NCBI GenBank assembly: GCA_046262355.1
Contig: JBHEMX010000068.1
Coordinates: 1 to 64,000 of the forward strand
DNA from: DATADD01 sp046262355
Lineage (GTDB): Bacteria > Actinomycetota > CADDZG01 > WHSQ01
Length of the DNA stretch: 64,000 nucleotides
Reading direction: 5' to 3'
Shown: positions 16,396-25,454 of the stretch, piece after piece
Layout of the letters: each line of letters starts with the position of its first letter
Position numbering within the stretch: the first letter of the stretch is position 1
Program-made: the position numbers and the translations under genes
Notes under the pieces: model-generated
What the model was told of the DNA's origin: nothing
Databases searched by the model: none
Seen by the model: only the letters and a program-made list of their open reading frames with translations

Positions 16396-17252
16396 CAGCC
16401 CGTGAGCTCCTCGGTCCCCAGGGCGCGCGCGTACGCGGCAACACCGATGAGGATGCCGGCCACGAGCATGAACGAGATGGCCGAGCCCGTGGGGAAGTCC
16501 GTGCTGACCAGGAACTCGCGCTGGATGACGTTGCCGATCATCGTGGTGTTCACGCCCCCTAAGAGGGACGCGTTGATGAAGTCGCCCACTGAGGGGATGA
16601 AGGTGAGCAGCGATCCGGCGAAGACGCCCGGAAGAGACAGTGGCAGCGTGACCTTCAGGAACGCGCGGGTGCGATCCGAGTAGAGGTCGTAGGCGGCGTC
16701 GAGCAGGGATGGGTCGAGTCGCTCCAGCGAGACATACAGAGGCAACGCCATGAACGGAAGGAAGTTATAGGTGAGCCCCGCAAGCACGGCGAACGGGGTC
16801 GCCAAGAGATGGAACGACTCGCTCAGCAGGCCCCAACTCTTAAGTGTACCGAGAAAGATCCCTTGATCGGCGAGCACGAACTTCCACGACAGCGTCCTAA
16901 TGAGGAACGGCGTGAAGAACGGCAGGAGGATGAGCAACAGATAGAGGTTCTTCCTCTTGCCGCCTTTGAACGCGATCCAGTAGGCCATGGGGTAGCTGAT
17001 GGCAAGCGTCGCCACGGTAACTATCAACCCGTAGAGGAGGGACCGCACGATCTGAACGTCGTAGAGCGCGAGGGCGTCGGTATAGGTCTGCCAGTGAGCG
17101 GTGAAGACGTAGCCCGTCGCTAGGGTGCCCTCCTGGAGGGACACGGAGAACATGGTGGCCATGGGGAACACGAAGAACACCGTGAGCCACGCGATGCCCG
17201 GAAGGCTCAGGACGTACGGAAGGAGTGACCTCCTGCCTCCTAGCGCGGCCAC
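16395..17252 (-). CDS. potB: Polyamine-type ABC importer permease, PotB-like (system 1)
   Basis: First permease subunit of importer system 1. The start is GTG 17252, with GGAG about seven bases upstream. Helix 1 (VLSLPGIAWLTVFFVFPMATMFSVSL) is followed by five more, and the EAA-type docking loop reads LLDAAYDLYSDRTRAFLKVTLPLSLPG. 285 aa is normal for PotB. It lies 51 bp after the PotD-like gene and overlaps the PotC-like gene by one base. PotB and PotC would form the transmembrane heterodimer served by the PotA-like ATPase at 18563-19681. Confidence 0.88.
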   Translation of the reverse strand: MAALGGRRSLLPYVLSLPGIAWLTVFFVFPMATMFSVSLQEGTLATGYVFTAHWQTYTDALALYDVQIVRSLLYGLIVTVATLAISYPMAYWIAFKGGKRKNLYLLLILLPFFTPFLIRTLSWKFVLADQGIFLGTLKSWGLLSESFHLLATPFAVLAGLTYNFLPFMALPLYVSLERLDPSLLDAAYDLYSDRTRAFLKVTLPLSLPGVFAGSLLTFIPSVGDFINASLLGGVNTTMIGNVIQREFLVSTDFPTGSAISFMLVAGILIGVAAYARALGTEELTG

Positions 17253-17303
17253 CCGATCTCCGAGACTCGACGCAGGGTCATCGCCGCACCGATCCCTTCT
17301 CGT

Positions 17304-18563
17304 TCAGCCCTGCACGACCTGATTGAAGAGATCGTTCCACACCATCTCGTCCTCCTCGCTGAGATCCTTGTAGTGGTGCAGGTTGTTTTCCATCTCCGGG
17401 GTGGGGAACACCAGCGGACTGTTCGCCACCTGCTTGTAGTATCTGGCGTCATACGGAGGTTTGCCGGAGGCGAGGATCTCCTGCGCTTCGGGCACCGGGC
17501 AGATGTAGTTCACCCAGCCCACGATCTGCGCCGCGATGTCGGGCTGGTAGACGTAGTCCATGAACTTTATCGCGTCGATGGGAGCGGCCGCCTCCTGCGG
17601 GATGGCCATGTTGTCGACCCACAAGATCGCACCCTCATTCGGGACGACGAACTGAAGGTTGGGATCGTCGAACTGGAGCTGGAAGACGTCGCCGGACCAG
17701 GCCATCGTCAGGGCCACGTCGCCGCGGGCGAATGCGTCGGCGTAGGAGTTTCCGTAGTACTGCCTCACGATGCCGGCGTCGCGCTGCTCGAGCAGCTTCT
17801 TCTGGGCTGCCTCGGCGTCGTCGTTGGTCGCTTCGGCGGGATCGATGCCCATCCCGAGAAGCGTCATGTTCATCGTGTCTCGCATCTCGGTGAACATCCC
17901 GACCTGGCCCTCGAACTCGGGATCGAAGAGATCGTTCACACTCGTGATCTCGCGCCCGGTGAGCTCGGGGTTGTAGCCGATGCCGGTGACGCCCGACTGC
18001 CACGGGACGCTGTGCTTGTTGCCCGGGTCGTAGATCGGGTCCTTGTAGATCTGGCCCGCGTGTGCCTCGAAGTTCTGCAGCAGAGAGTGATCGAGCTCTT
18101 CGAGGTAGCCGAGGCGAGCCATCTTGGCGATCAACCAGTCCGTGACCACGATGAGATCCCAGCCCGTCGCCTGCCCACTCGATAGAGGCTCGTTGATCGT
18201 GCCGAAGAAGCTCTCGTTGGCGTCGATGACCTCCTTGTAGGTGACCTTGATGCCGGTGTCCTTCTCGAAGTCGTCGATCGTGGGACGGCGCCCCTTGGCG
18301 CGGTCTATGTAGAGCGGCCAGTTGGCGAACTGCAGCTCGCCCTGTTCCTCGGTCGTCGTGAGCGTGTCCTCTTCGCCGTTGCCTCCGCCACCGCTTCCCC
18401 CGTCGCCGGACTCGCCCTCGATGCCGCACGCGGCCAACCACGCGCTCATAGACAGCGCGCCGGCCCCGACCCCCATGCGCCGCAACAGGTCCCGCCGTGT
18501 CATGCGTCGTCGCGGCGCCGAGGCCAGCAGCCGCTGAAACTCCTCCCGCCTCTTGTCTTCCAT
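17304..18563 (-). CDS. potD: Polyamine-type substrate-binding lipoprotein with a Tat signal, PotD-like (system 1)
   Basis: Extracytoplasmic solute-binding protein of the spermidine/putrescine family. The N-terminus has a twin-arginine motif (RRMTRRDLLRRMG), then a hydrophobic stretch and a lipobox (LAAC), so export by Tat and lipid anchoring are expected. A Gly/Ser/Asp linker follows, then the binding domain: LQFANWPLYI, TGWDLIVVTDWLIAKM, VPWQSGVTGIGYNPE and AILWVDNMAIP. ATG 18563 overlaps the PotA-like stop by one base (TGATG). A longer in-frame extension would run through the PotA-like gene and is rejected. 419 aa. The ligand is inferred. Confidence 0.9.
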   Translation of the reverse strand: MEDKRREEFQRLLASAPRRRMTRRDLLRRMGVGAGALSMSAWLAACGIEGESGDGGSGGGGNGEEDTLTTTEEQGELQFANWPLYIDRAKGRRPTIDDFEKDTGIKVTYKEVIDANESFFGTINEPLSSGQATGWDLIVVTDWLIAKMARLGYLEELDHSLLQNFEAHAGQIYKDPIYDPGNKHSVPWQSGVTGIGYNPELTGREITSVNDLFDPEFEGQVGMFTEMRDTMNMTLLGMGIDPAEATNDDAEAAQKKLLEQRDAGIVRQYYGNSYADAFARGDVALTMAWSGDVFQLQFDDPNLQFVVPNEGAILWVDNMAIPQEAAAPIDAIKFMDYVYQPDIAAQIVGWVNYICPVPEAQEILASGKPPYDARYYKQVANSPLVFPTPEMENNLHHYKDLSEEDEMVWNDLFNQVVQG

Positions 18564-19681
18564 CACTCGTCTCCTCCCATGTCGTCTCCCGCCTTGTGAA
18601 CCACCGCGAACGTGTGCTCCGGATGCCAGGTGAGCCGGACCTTGGTGCCCGGCGCGACGGGTGCTGCGGCCGCCGCGAGGTTCTGCACGTATACGACGAC
18701 GTCGGCTCCATCGTTCGTCGTGCACTCGTATGAGGTGCTCACGCCGGTGTACGTGGACATGTCCACCACGGCGTCGATCCCGTTGTCCTCGTTGTCTTGC
18801 TCGCCGCCGCCGGAGGGCTGGATGTGGAGCTTCTCGGGGCGAACGCCGATGCGGACGGGCCCCCGTTCCTGCGGCATCCTGTCGGCCGGCAGGGAGATCG
18901 TGCTGCCTGCGGCAAGGGCCACCTTGGCGACTGTTCCGTTGACGCTCTCGACGTCCCCGTGGAGCAGGTTCGAGGCCCCCAGGAAGGAAGCCACGAACTG
19001 CGTGGCGGGGAGCTCATAGACGTCCTGTGGGCCCCCTACCTGCTCGAAGCGGCCTGCGTGCATCACCGCGATGCGATCCGACATCGTCATCGCCTCTTCC
19101 TGGTCGTGCGTGACGTATATGAACGTGATGCCGACCTCGCGCTGGATCCGCTTGAGCTCGAGCTGCATCTGCTTGCGGAGCTTGAGGTCCAGAGCGCCGA
19201 GCGGCTCGTCGAGAAGAAGGACCTGTGGGCGGTTGACCAAGGCCCGGGCGAGCGCGACGCGCTGCTGCTGGCCGCCGGACATCTGGTTGATGCGTCGGGG
19301 GCCGAAGCTCGTGAGGTCGACCAGTTCCAGCATGTCTTTGACCCGCGTCTCGATCTCGTTCGCCGCCACGTTCTTGCGCTTGAGCCCGTACGCAACGTTT
19401 TCGAAGACGTTCAGGTGGGGGAACAAGGCATAGCTCTGGAAGACCGTGTTCACGTCTCTCTTGTACGGCGGCAAGCCGGTGACATCGGTCCCGCCGAGGA
19501 AGACCGACCCGCTCGTGGGCTCCTCGAACCCGCCGATCATCCTCAGCGTCGTGGTCTTGCCGCAGCCCGACGGTCCCAGGAGCGAGAAGAACTCGTTCTC
19601 GTTGATCGTCAACGAGACGTCGTCGACCGCGGCGGTCTCCTTGAAGATCTTGGATACTGATTCGAACCTTACGTCTGACAT
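18563..19681 (-). CDS. potA: Polyamine-type ABC importer ATPase, PotA-like (system 1)
   Basis: Cytoplasmic ATPase that powers importer system 1. Walker A is GPSGCGKTT, the ABC signature MSGGQQQR, and Walker B VLLLDEPLGALD, with a downstream H-loop in YVTHDQEEAMTM. The C-terminal part is the TOBE-type regulatory domain (VRIGVRPEKLHI). ATG 19681 is chosen over ATG 19693 because GGTGGAGG between them makes a good ribosome-binding site for the second. 372 aa. It begins 84 bp after the PotC-like gene of system 2 and is coupled to the PotD-like gene downstream. Confidence 0.92.
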   Translation of the reverse strand: MSDVRFESVSKIFKETAAVDDVSLTINENEFFSLLGPSGCGKTTTLRMIGGFEEPTSGSVFLGGTDVTGLPPYKRDVNTVFQSYALFPHLNVFENVAYGLKRKNVAANEIETRVKDMLELVDLTSFGPRRINQMSGGQQQRVALARALVNRPQVLLLDEPLGALDLKLRKQMQLELKRIQREVGITFIYVTHDQEEAMTMSDRIAVMHAGRFEQVGGPQDVYELPATQFVASFLGASNLLHGDVESVNGTVAKVALAAGSTISLPADRMPQERGPVRIGVRPEKLHIQPSGGGEQDNEDNGIDAVVDMSTYTGVSTSYECTTNDGADVVVYVQNLAAAAAPVAPGTKVRLTWHPEHTFAVVHKAGDDMGGDE

Positions 19682-19765
19682 GCCTCCACCCATCTTGCCG
19701 TATCCGATTGTCTATGCGAACGCTGCACGGAGCTCTCGTGCGCCCACGTCCCGCACGCGCGGGAC

Positions 19766-20653
19766 TCATTCGGACCCACGCTCACTCGTACTCTCCAGGG
19801 TGAGTCCCCCTCTGCGCCGCCACAGAGCCCGCTTCCGGCCGCCCGCATGGTCCTCGGTCAGACGCTGGGCGAGATAGACCGGAACGAAGCTTGCGACCAT
19901 GACCGCGAACGCTACGACGTTCACTTGCGGCCGTTGGTTGGGGAGGCGCAGGTTGTTGAAGATCCACTTGGGCAGGGTCGTCTCCGTGCCGGAGGTGAAA
20001 TTCGTGACGATGATCTCGTCGAACGACAGGGCGAACGCGAGGAGACCCCCGGCGACGAGAGCGGTGCCGAGGTTCGGCAGGGTCACGTTGCGAAAGGTCT
20101 GCCATCCGTCCGCCCCGAGATCCATCGAGGCCTCGACCAGCGACGTCGGCGTGCGGCGGAGCCTCGCGATCACGTTGTTGTAGACCACCACGACGCAGAA
20201 GGTCGCGTGTCCGACGATGATCGTGAAGAGGCTGTAGCCGAGGCCGAAGACCTGGCCGCCGAAGTTGATGGCCGAGGCGAGCGCCATGCCGGTGACGATG
20301 CCCGGCAGGGCGATCGGAAGCACGAGCAGGAACGAGATCGTCTCGCGGCCGAAGAACCTGAAGCGGTGCACGGCGAAGGCGGCAAGACTGCCCAGAAGCA
20401 ACGCGATCGCGGTGGCGCCGAGTCCTGCCTTGAGGGAGTTGGCCAGGGCGCCGCGGACCTCCCCGTTGTCCCACGCGACACCGAACCACTTCGTGGATAG
20501 CCCCGCTATCGGCCACGCTTGCGAGCGCACCGGATTGAACGCGTAGAGCACGATGACGAATAGGGGGATGTAGAGAAACGCGAGCACCGCCGTGGTTGCG
20601 ATGCGCGCCGCGATGCGCACGCCGCGCGGTTCGATCCCGACGCGGCTGCTCAC
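19766..20653 (-). CDS. potC: Polyamine-type ABC importer permease, PotC-like (system 2)
   Basis: Second permease subunit of importer system 2. The start is GTG 20653, overlapping the PotB-like stop as GTGA. Six helices include TAVLAFLYIPLFVIVLYAF and ETISFLLVLPIALPGIVTG, and the docking loop is SLVEASMDLGADGWQTFRNVTLPNLG. The tail is basic. It is only moderately similar by eye to the system 1 PotC-like protein, so the two sets look like separate paralogues or acquisitions rather than a fresh tandem copy. 295 aa. Confidence 0.88.
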   Translation of the reverse strand: MSSRVGIEPRGVRIAARIATTAVLAFLYIPLFVIVLYAFNPVRSQAWPIAGLSTKWFGVAWDNGEVRGALANSLKAGLGATAIALLLGSLAAFAVHRFRFFGRETISFLLVLPIALPGIVTGMALASAINFGGQVFGLGYSLFTIIVGHATFCVVVVYNNVIARLRRTPTSLVEASMDLGADGWQTFRNVTLPNLGTALVAGGLLAFALSFDEIIVTNFTSGTETTLPKWIFNNLRLPNQRPQVNVVAFAVMVASFVPVYLAQRLTEDHAGGRKRALWRRRGGLTLESTSERGSE

Positions 20654-21549
20654 AGGGCCTCGAACGCTCCCGTCTTGCGGGCGCCGAAGAGATAGAGCCC
20701 CATGACCACGACGGGAATCAGCGCGTACGCGGCGGCGAAGGGGACGTTATTGGCGACGCCGACGCTCTGATACACGACGTTTCCTATGAACAACGTGTTT
20801 CCAACGAGGTTGGGCGCGATGTAATCGCCCAGGGTCAACGAGAACGAGAAGATCGAACCCGCGACGATGCCGGGCAGCACCAGGGGAAGGATCACGCGTC
20901 TCAACGTGAGCTTCCAGCGGGCCCCCAGATCGGCGGAGGCCTCGATGAGGGAGCGAGGGATGCGTTCCAGCGAGGCATAGATCGGCAGCGTTACGAACGG
21001 CAGCCAAAGATAGGTGAACACCAGCCATATCGCCCAGTTGGAGTACCCGATGTTGATCTGCCCGAGATGGAGCTTGTCGGCGGTCCAGTTGAGCAATCCC
21101 GCGCCCGAGAGGATCACGCGCCACGAATACACCCGGACGAGATAGCTCGACCACAACGGCAGGAGGACGGCGAGGAGCAGGAGCGTACGCGTGCGCGGCG
21201 ATGCCAGGCGCGCGGCGAAGTAAGCCAGAGGAAAGGCGAGGACGATATCGGCGAGGGTGACCGCCGCCGCGATGCCTATCGTCCTCAGCGCGATCTCGGT
21301 GTAGACGCCGCGCTCGAGCAGGGTCTGGAAGTTGGTCAGGCCCCATGTGCGCTCCATCTCCGCGGTGAGTGGGTTCTGGCGCCAGAACGCGCTCAAGAGC
21401 AGAAGGCAGAGTGCGCCGAGATAGACGACGAGCATCCATCCCATGGGCGCAGCCAGCAGCAGCGCGAGCTTCGTCTTGCGGCGCCGATAGAGCCAACCCG
21501 ACGCGCGCCGGAACGGCGTCGGACGCGAGCTAGCGGCCGTCGACGCCAT
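20650..21549 (-). CDS. potB: Polyamine-type ABC importer permease, PotB-like (system 2)
   Basis: First permease subunit of importer system 2. ATG 21549 has GGAAGG just upstream and opens a basic cytoplasmic leader (LYRRRKTKL) before helix 1 (LALLLAAPMGWMLVVYLGAL). The docking loop is SLIEASADLGARWKLTLRRVILPLVLPG. The frame also continues upstream into the intergenic region, which I reject for lack of a start site with similarity. 299 aa. It lies 74 bp after the solute-binding protein gene and is coupled to the PotC-like gene by GTGA. Confidence 0.88.
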   Translation of the reverse strand: MASTAASSRPTPFRRASGWLYRRRKTKLALLLAAPMGWMLVVYLGALCLLLLSAFWRQNPLTAEMERTWGLTNFQTLLERGVYTEIALRTIGIAAAVTLADIVLAFPLAYFAARLASPRTRTLLLLAVLLPLWSSYLVRVYSWRVILSGAGLLNWTADKLHLGQINIGYSNWAIWLVFTYLWLPFVTLPIYASLERIPRSLIEASADLGARWKLTLRRVILPLVLPGIVAGSIFSFSLTLGDYIAPNLVGNTLFIGNVVYQSVGVANNVPFAAAYALIPVVVMGLYLFGARKTGAFEAL

Positions 21550-21623
21550 GAGCCTTCCGCCGGGCTCCGAGGGGTTGAGGCCCCCTCGGGCCGGCGCCTC
21601 CCGTGCCTGGGGGCATCGGTCCG

Positions 21624-22838
21624 CTAGCCGCCTCGCACCTCCTGCCAGCGTGTCGTCCACTCGCTGTAGTCGGTACAGGTCGTGCCGCGCTCGTCCCCAC
21701 AGTCGGGCAGTGGAGTCTTCCACAGGAAGATGTCGGACAGGAAATCGTCGTCTCCGCAGTGATAGACGGTCCTCGCCGCCTTGCCGATCGAGGCTTGGAG
21801 CGGGTCGCACGCCGTCGTGAGGCTGGGCGTGCCTCCGAACCATGCCGCTGCCTCCGCCTGCACGCCCGGGGTCATCGTCCAGTCCATCCACTCGTACATG
21901 CAGTTGGGATGCTCCGCGTTCGACGACATCATCCAGGTGTCCGCCCATCCGGTCATGCCCTCTTGCGGGAAGACCGCCTCGACGGGGTGCTTGTCGCTTT
22001 GGAGCACGTTCACCTGGTAGGGCCACGCGGTTCCGATCACGAGATCGTCGCTCGCGAAGCCGTCTATCTCATCGCTGTAGAGCGCCCAGTACTTCCCGAT
22101 GGCCTCGGATTGCTCTTGCAACAGCTCCACTGCTGCGTCGAGCTGCTCGGAGGTCAGCTCGTAGGGATCCGTAATGTCGAGATCGGGCTCGTGCGCCATG
22201 AGGTACATAGCGGCGTCGGCTATGAAGATCGGGCTGTCGTAGGCGGTGACCTTGCCGGCGTAGGGAGAGTCGGCCTCCCACGTCACATCCCAGCTCGTCG
22301 GCTTTTCTGTGACGACCTCGGTGTTGTACATGAGGACGTTCGGACCCCACAGATATGGGACGCCGTAGTGCTTCCCGTCGACGGTGTTGTGGCCCGGCGA
22401 CTCGAGGGACGGCATGACGTCCGCATAGCCCGGGATGAGCTCGGTGTTGATCTCCGCGACGTCACCACCGGCGATGAGCCGGTTGCTGGCGTCGCCGGAA
22501 GCGGAGACGCCGTCGTAGACGGTCCCGCCCCCTTGCTTCATCAGCGTCACCATCTCGTCGGACGTGTCGCCGTACTTCACGTTCACCTTGCAGCCGGTCT
22601 TCTTCTCGAACGGCGTCACCCAGTCGAACGCCTTGTCGTTCGTGCCGCTCTCCACGTAGCCCGACCAGGCGATGAGGTTGAGCTCACCTTCGCCTTCGCC
22701 GATCTCTTGCGGCAGCTCCGAGCCTCCGCCGGCGGCACCGTCCTCGCCCCCGTCGGCGCCTCCCTCGTCGCCCCCACCGCATGCCGCCGCGATCAACATC
22801 ACAGCGAACAGAAGGGCCCACAGCTTGTGGATCTTCAC
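21624..22838 (-). CDS. potD: Polyamine-type substrate-binding lipoprotein with a Sec signal (system 2)
   Basis: Solute-binding protein of the PotD/YdcS group. A short Sec-type signal peptide (KLWALLFAVMLIAAAC) ends in a lipobox, followed by a Gly/Glu/Asp-rich linker, then the binding domain (LNLIAWSGYVE, TVYDGVSASGDASNRLIAGG, VPYLWGPNVLMYN). The C-terminal part has several cysteines (PNCMYEW, TTACDP, VYHCGDDD, LPDCGDERGTTC) that may form disulfides outside the cell. GTG 22838 overlaps the ATPase stop as GTGA and has GGGAGG upstream. 404 aa. Unlike the system 1 protein it has no twin arginines. Confidence 0.9.
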   Translation of the reverse strand: MKIHKLWALLFAVMLIAAACGGGDEGGADGGEDGAAGGGSELPQEIGEGEGELNLIAWSGYVESGTNDKAFDWVTPFEKKTGCKVNVKYGDTSDEMVTLMKQGGGTVYDGVSASGDASNRLIAGGDVAEINTELIPGYADVMPSLESPGHNTVDGKHYGVPYLWGPNVLMYNTEVVTEKPTSWDVTWEADSPYAGKVTAYDSPIFIADAAMYLMAHEPDLDITDPYELTSEQLDAAVELLQEQSEAIGKYWALYSDEIDGFASDDLVIGTAWPYQVNVLQSDKHPVEAVFPQEGMTGWADTWMMSSNAEHPNCMYEWMDWTMTPGVQAEAAAWFGGTPSLTTACDPLQASIGKAARTVYHCGDDDFLSDIFLWKTPLPDCGDERGTTCTDYSEWTTRWQEVRGG

Positions 22839-23962
22839 ACGTCCTCCCTAGGGTCGTGCCGGTCCTGGTCTTCGATCCGCCGGTTGTGCTCACGATCCCA
22901 GAGCAGCCGCACCTCCCGGCCTCTCGCCTTCAGCGCGTCCTCGGGGGAGGTGGTGAGGTTCTGCTCCGTGACGACGAGCTGCCCGCCCCCGTGGAGTCCC
23001 ACGACGTATCTCGTCGTGGCTCCCAGATAAATGACATCGCGCACCGTGCCCGCACTGCTGCATTGACCTGCGCCCGCCTCCTCGGAGGGGAGGGCGAGGC
23101 GGATCTTCTCGGGCCGCACGGTGAACGACGTCTCTCGTCCCGTGACCGCGCGCGCCGCCTCTCCCGAGAGCAGGTTCGAGACCCCCACGAACCCGGCCAC
23201 GAAGCTGCTTGCCGGGCGCTCGTAGATCTCCACCGGCGTGCCCACCTGCTCGATCCGCCCGTGGTTCATCACTGCGAGACGGTCGCTCATCGTGAGCGCC
23301 TCCTCTTGATCGTGGGTGACGTAGACGAACGTGAGCCCGACCCGCTCCTGGATCGCCTTGAGCTCGATCTGCATCTCCTGCCGGAGCTTGAGGTCGAGTG
23401 CCCCAAGTGGCTCGTCGAGCAGTAGCACGCTCGGCTCGTTGATGAGCGCGCGCGCGAGCGCGACCCGCTGGCGCTGCCCTCCAGACAGTTCGTGTGGTCT
23501 GCGACGCCCGTAGCCGTCCAACTGCACCATCTTCAGCGTCTCCGTCACCCGCTCCATGCGTGCGCGCTTTCCCACGCGTTTGACCTTGAGGCCGTACTCG
23601 ACGTTGTCCGAGACGTCCATGTGCGGGAACAGCGCGTAGTCCTGGAACACGGTGTTCACGTCGCGCTCGTAGGGAGGCAGCCGCGAGACGTCGCGGTCCT
23701 GCAGCAGGATCCTGCCCGAGGTGGGTTCCTCGAACCCGGCGATCATCCTCAGACAGGTCGTCTTGCCGGACCCCGAGGGTCCCAGGAAGGAGAAGAACTC
23801 GCCGCGCCACACTTCCAGGTCCACCGAGTCCACGGCGACCTGGTCGCCGAAGACCTTGCGAACGGCCTCGAGCCTCACATCGGAGGGCCCAACCTCGCGT
23901 GCCTTCTCGTCCACCTTCTCGGGCGCGTCCTTTCGCGTGATCGTCGTGCCGTCCGGCGTCAC
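22835..23962 (-). CDS. potA: Polyamine-type ABC importer ATPase, PotA-like (system 2)
   Basis: ATPase of importer system 2. Walker A is GPSGSGKTT, the signature LSGGQRQR and Walker B VLLLDEPLGALD; the TOBE region contains TSFTVRPEKIRLAL. The start is taken as GTG 23962 because it overlaps the aminotransferase stop as GTGA; an in-frame start further upstream would lie inside that gene. 375 aa. It is the second gene of the operon, directly after gabT, which ties the transport system to amine catabolism. Confidence 0.9.
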   Translation of the reverse strand: MTPDGTTITRKDAPEKVDEKAREVGPSDVRLEAVRKVFGDQVAVDSVDLEVWRGEFFSFLGPSGSGKTTCLRMIAGFEEPTSGRILLQDRDVSRLPPYERDVNTVFQDYALFPHMDVSDNVEYGLKVKRVGKRARMERVTETLKMVQLDGYGRRRPHELSGGQRQRVALARALINEPSVLLLDEPLGALDLKLRQEMQIELKAIQERVGLTFVYVTHDQEEALTMSDRLAVMNHGRIEQVGTPVEIYERPASSFVAGFVGVSNLLSGEAARAVTGRETSFTVRPEKIRLALPSEEAGAGQCSSAGTVRDVIYLGATTRYVVGLHGGGQLVVTEQNLTTSPEDALKARGREVRLLWDREHNRRIEDQDRHDPREDV

Positions 23963-25311
23963 TCTCGCATGCCTCCGTCGGCCCACTCCAGGGCCTCGAC
24001 CAGGACGTCGAGCCCGCGCCGGAGGTCATCATCGTCGATCACGAGGGGAGCAAGCATCCGGACGACGTTGTCGTACGTTCCCGCCTTGAGGATCAGCACG
24101 CCGTGCGCGATGCAGCGCTTCACGACCGCCGCCGTCTCGATCTTCGCCGGCTCCTTGGAGTCCTTGTCGGTGACGAGCTCGACGCCGACCATCGGGCCGA
24201 GCCCGCGGACCTCGCCGACGAGCCTCAGGTCGTCCTGAAGAGGGTCGAGGCGCTCGCGGATGATGCGCCCCTGGCGGCGGGCTCGCTCCAGCATGTCCGT
24301 CTCGGTGAGCTCGGCGATCACCGCGAGCGCTGCGGCGCACGCGACGGGGTTGCCGCCGTAGGTGCCACCCAGACCCCCGACGTGCGGCGCCTCCATGACG
24401 TCGGCGATGCCCGTGACGCCGGAGATGGGAAAGCCCGCGCCGAGCGACTTCGCCGTAGTGACGACGTCGGGCACCACGCCGAAGTGCTCGATCGCGAACA
24501 GCGTGCCGGTGCGGCCCATGCCCGACTGGATCTCGTCGTCGACGAACAGGATGTCGCGGTCCGAGCAGATCTCTCTCAGCGCCGGCATGTAGTCGTCGGG
24601 CGCAACGACGAACCCACCCTCGCCCTGGACCGGCTCGATCACGACGCAGGCGACCTCCGTGGCGCCGATCTCAGAGTCGATCACGTTGGCGGTGTGCTCG
24701 GCGCACGCCATGCCGCACGAGGGATGCTCGAGCCCGAAGGGACACCGGTAGCAGTAGGGGAACGGCACGCGGTGGACCTCGGGCGCGAAGGGGCCGAACC
24801 CGTGCCGGTACGGCATCTCCTTCGCCGTGAGCGTCATGGCGAGGAGCGTGCGCCCGTGGAACGCGTTGCTGAACCCGACCACGTGGTCGCGCCCCGTCGC
24901 GTAACGGCTGATCTTGACCGCGTTCTCGACCGCCTCGGCGCCCGAGTTCGCGAGCATCGTCTTCTTGGCGTGGTCGCCCGGCGTCACCCGGTTGAGCGCC
25001 TCGGCGAGCTCCACGTAGCCCTCGTACATCGAGACGTGGAAGCACTCGTGCAGGAACCGGTCGACCTGGGCGCGCACGGCCTCGAGCACGCGCGGGTTCG
25101 CCCGGCCCACGTTCAGGACGCCGAGGCCCCCGGCGAGGTCGATGAAGCGGTTGCCGTCGACGTCTTCGACCATCGCTCCGTCGCCGCCCGCGACGAAGAT
25201 CGGTGCGGTGGTGAAGACGGCGCGCGGGACCGCCTCGTCCCGGCGCTTGGTCAACTCGGTCGACTCGGGTCCCGGGATCTCCCCGGCGGACGGATGCGTG
25301 CTCCCCCCCAT
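23959..25311 (-). CDS. gabT: Class III aminotransferase, 4-aminobutyrate aminotransferase-like
   Basis: Likely transfers the amino group of GABA or a related omega-amine to 2-oxoglutarate with PLP. Diagnostic blocks are LANSGAEAVENAVKISR, GFSNAFHGRT, VIEPVQGEGG, ILFVDDEIQSGMGRTG with the ring-contacting Asp, and the Schiff-base lysine in TTAKSLGAGFPISG. The segment YCYRCPFGLEHPSCGMAC is cysteine-rich, as in many GABA aminotransferases. ATG 25311 has GGAG eight bases upstream. 450 aa. It is the first gene of the nine-gene operon and is divergent from the PucR-type regulator, which suggests shared control. Confidence 0.88.
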   Translation of the reverse strand: MGGSTHPSAGEIPGPESTELTKRRDEAVPRAVFTTAPIFVAGGDGAMVEDVDGNRFIDLAGGLGVLNVGRANPRVLEAVRAQVDRFLHECFHVSMYEGYVELAEALNRVTPGDHAKKTMLANSGAEAVENAVKISRYATGRDHVVGFSNAFHGRTLLAMTLTAKEMPYRHGFGPFAPEVHRVPFPYCYRCPFGLEHPSCGMACAEHTANVIDSEIGATEVACVVIEPVQGEGGFVVAPDDYMPALREICSDRDILFVDDEIQSGMGRTGTLFAIEHFGVVPDVVTTAKSLGAGFPISGVTGIADVMEAPHVGGLGGTYGGNPVACAAALAVIAELTETDMLERARRQGRIIRERLDPLQDDLRLVGEVRGLGPMVGVELVTDKDSKEPAKIETAAVVKRCIAHGVLILKAGTYDNVVRMLAPLVIDDDDLRRGLDVLVEALEWADGGMRE

Positions 25312-25434
25312 GTGACTCACTCCATCTTGCTCGAGCCCGCTCGAGCCGCTCGAGATCGGGCGTGCGGGTACTATGACGGTAGCAGCGGCCTCGAAATCGC
25401 CGTTACGTGCAGCGAGGCGCAGCGGTGGCCCGCT

Positions 25435-25454
25435 CTTTGTACAATCCGACAAAG
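25435..25454. promoter_or_regulatory. 20-bp palindrome CTTTGT-N8-ACAAAG before the pucR-type gene
   Basis: A perfect 6+6 inverted repeat with an 8-base spacer ends one base before ATG 25455, in the 143-bp intergenic region between the gabT operon and the PucR-type regulator. It also encloses TGTACA. Position and symmetry suit an operator for autoregulation and possibly for control of the divergent operon. It could also act as a small RNA hairpin over the start codon. Confidence 0.5.
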
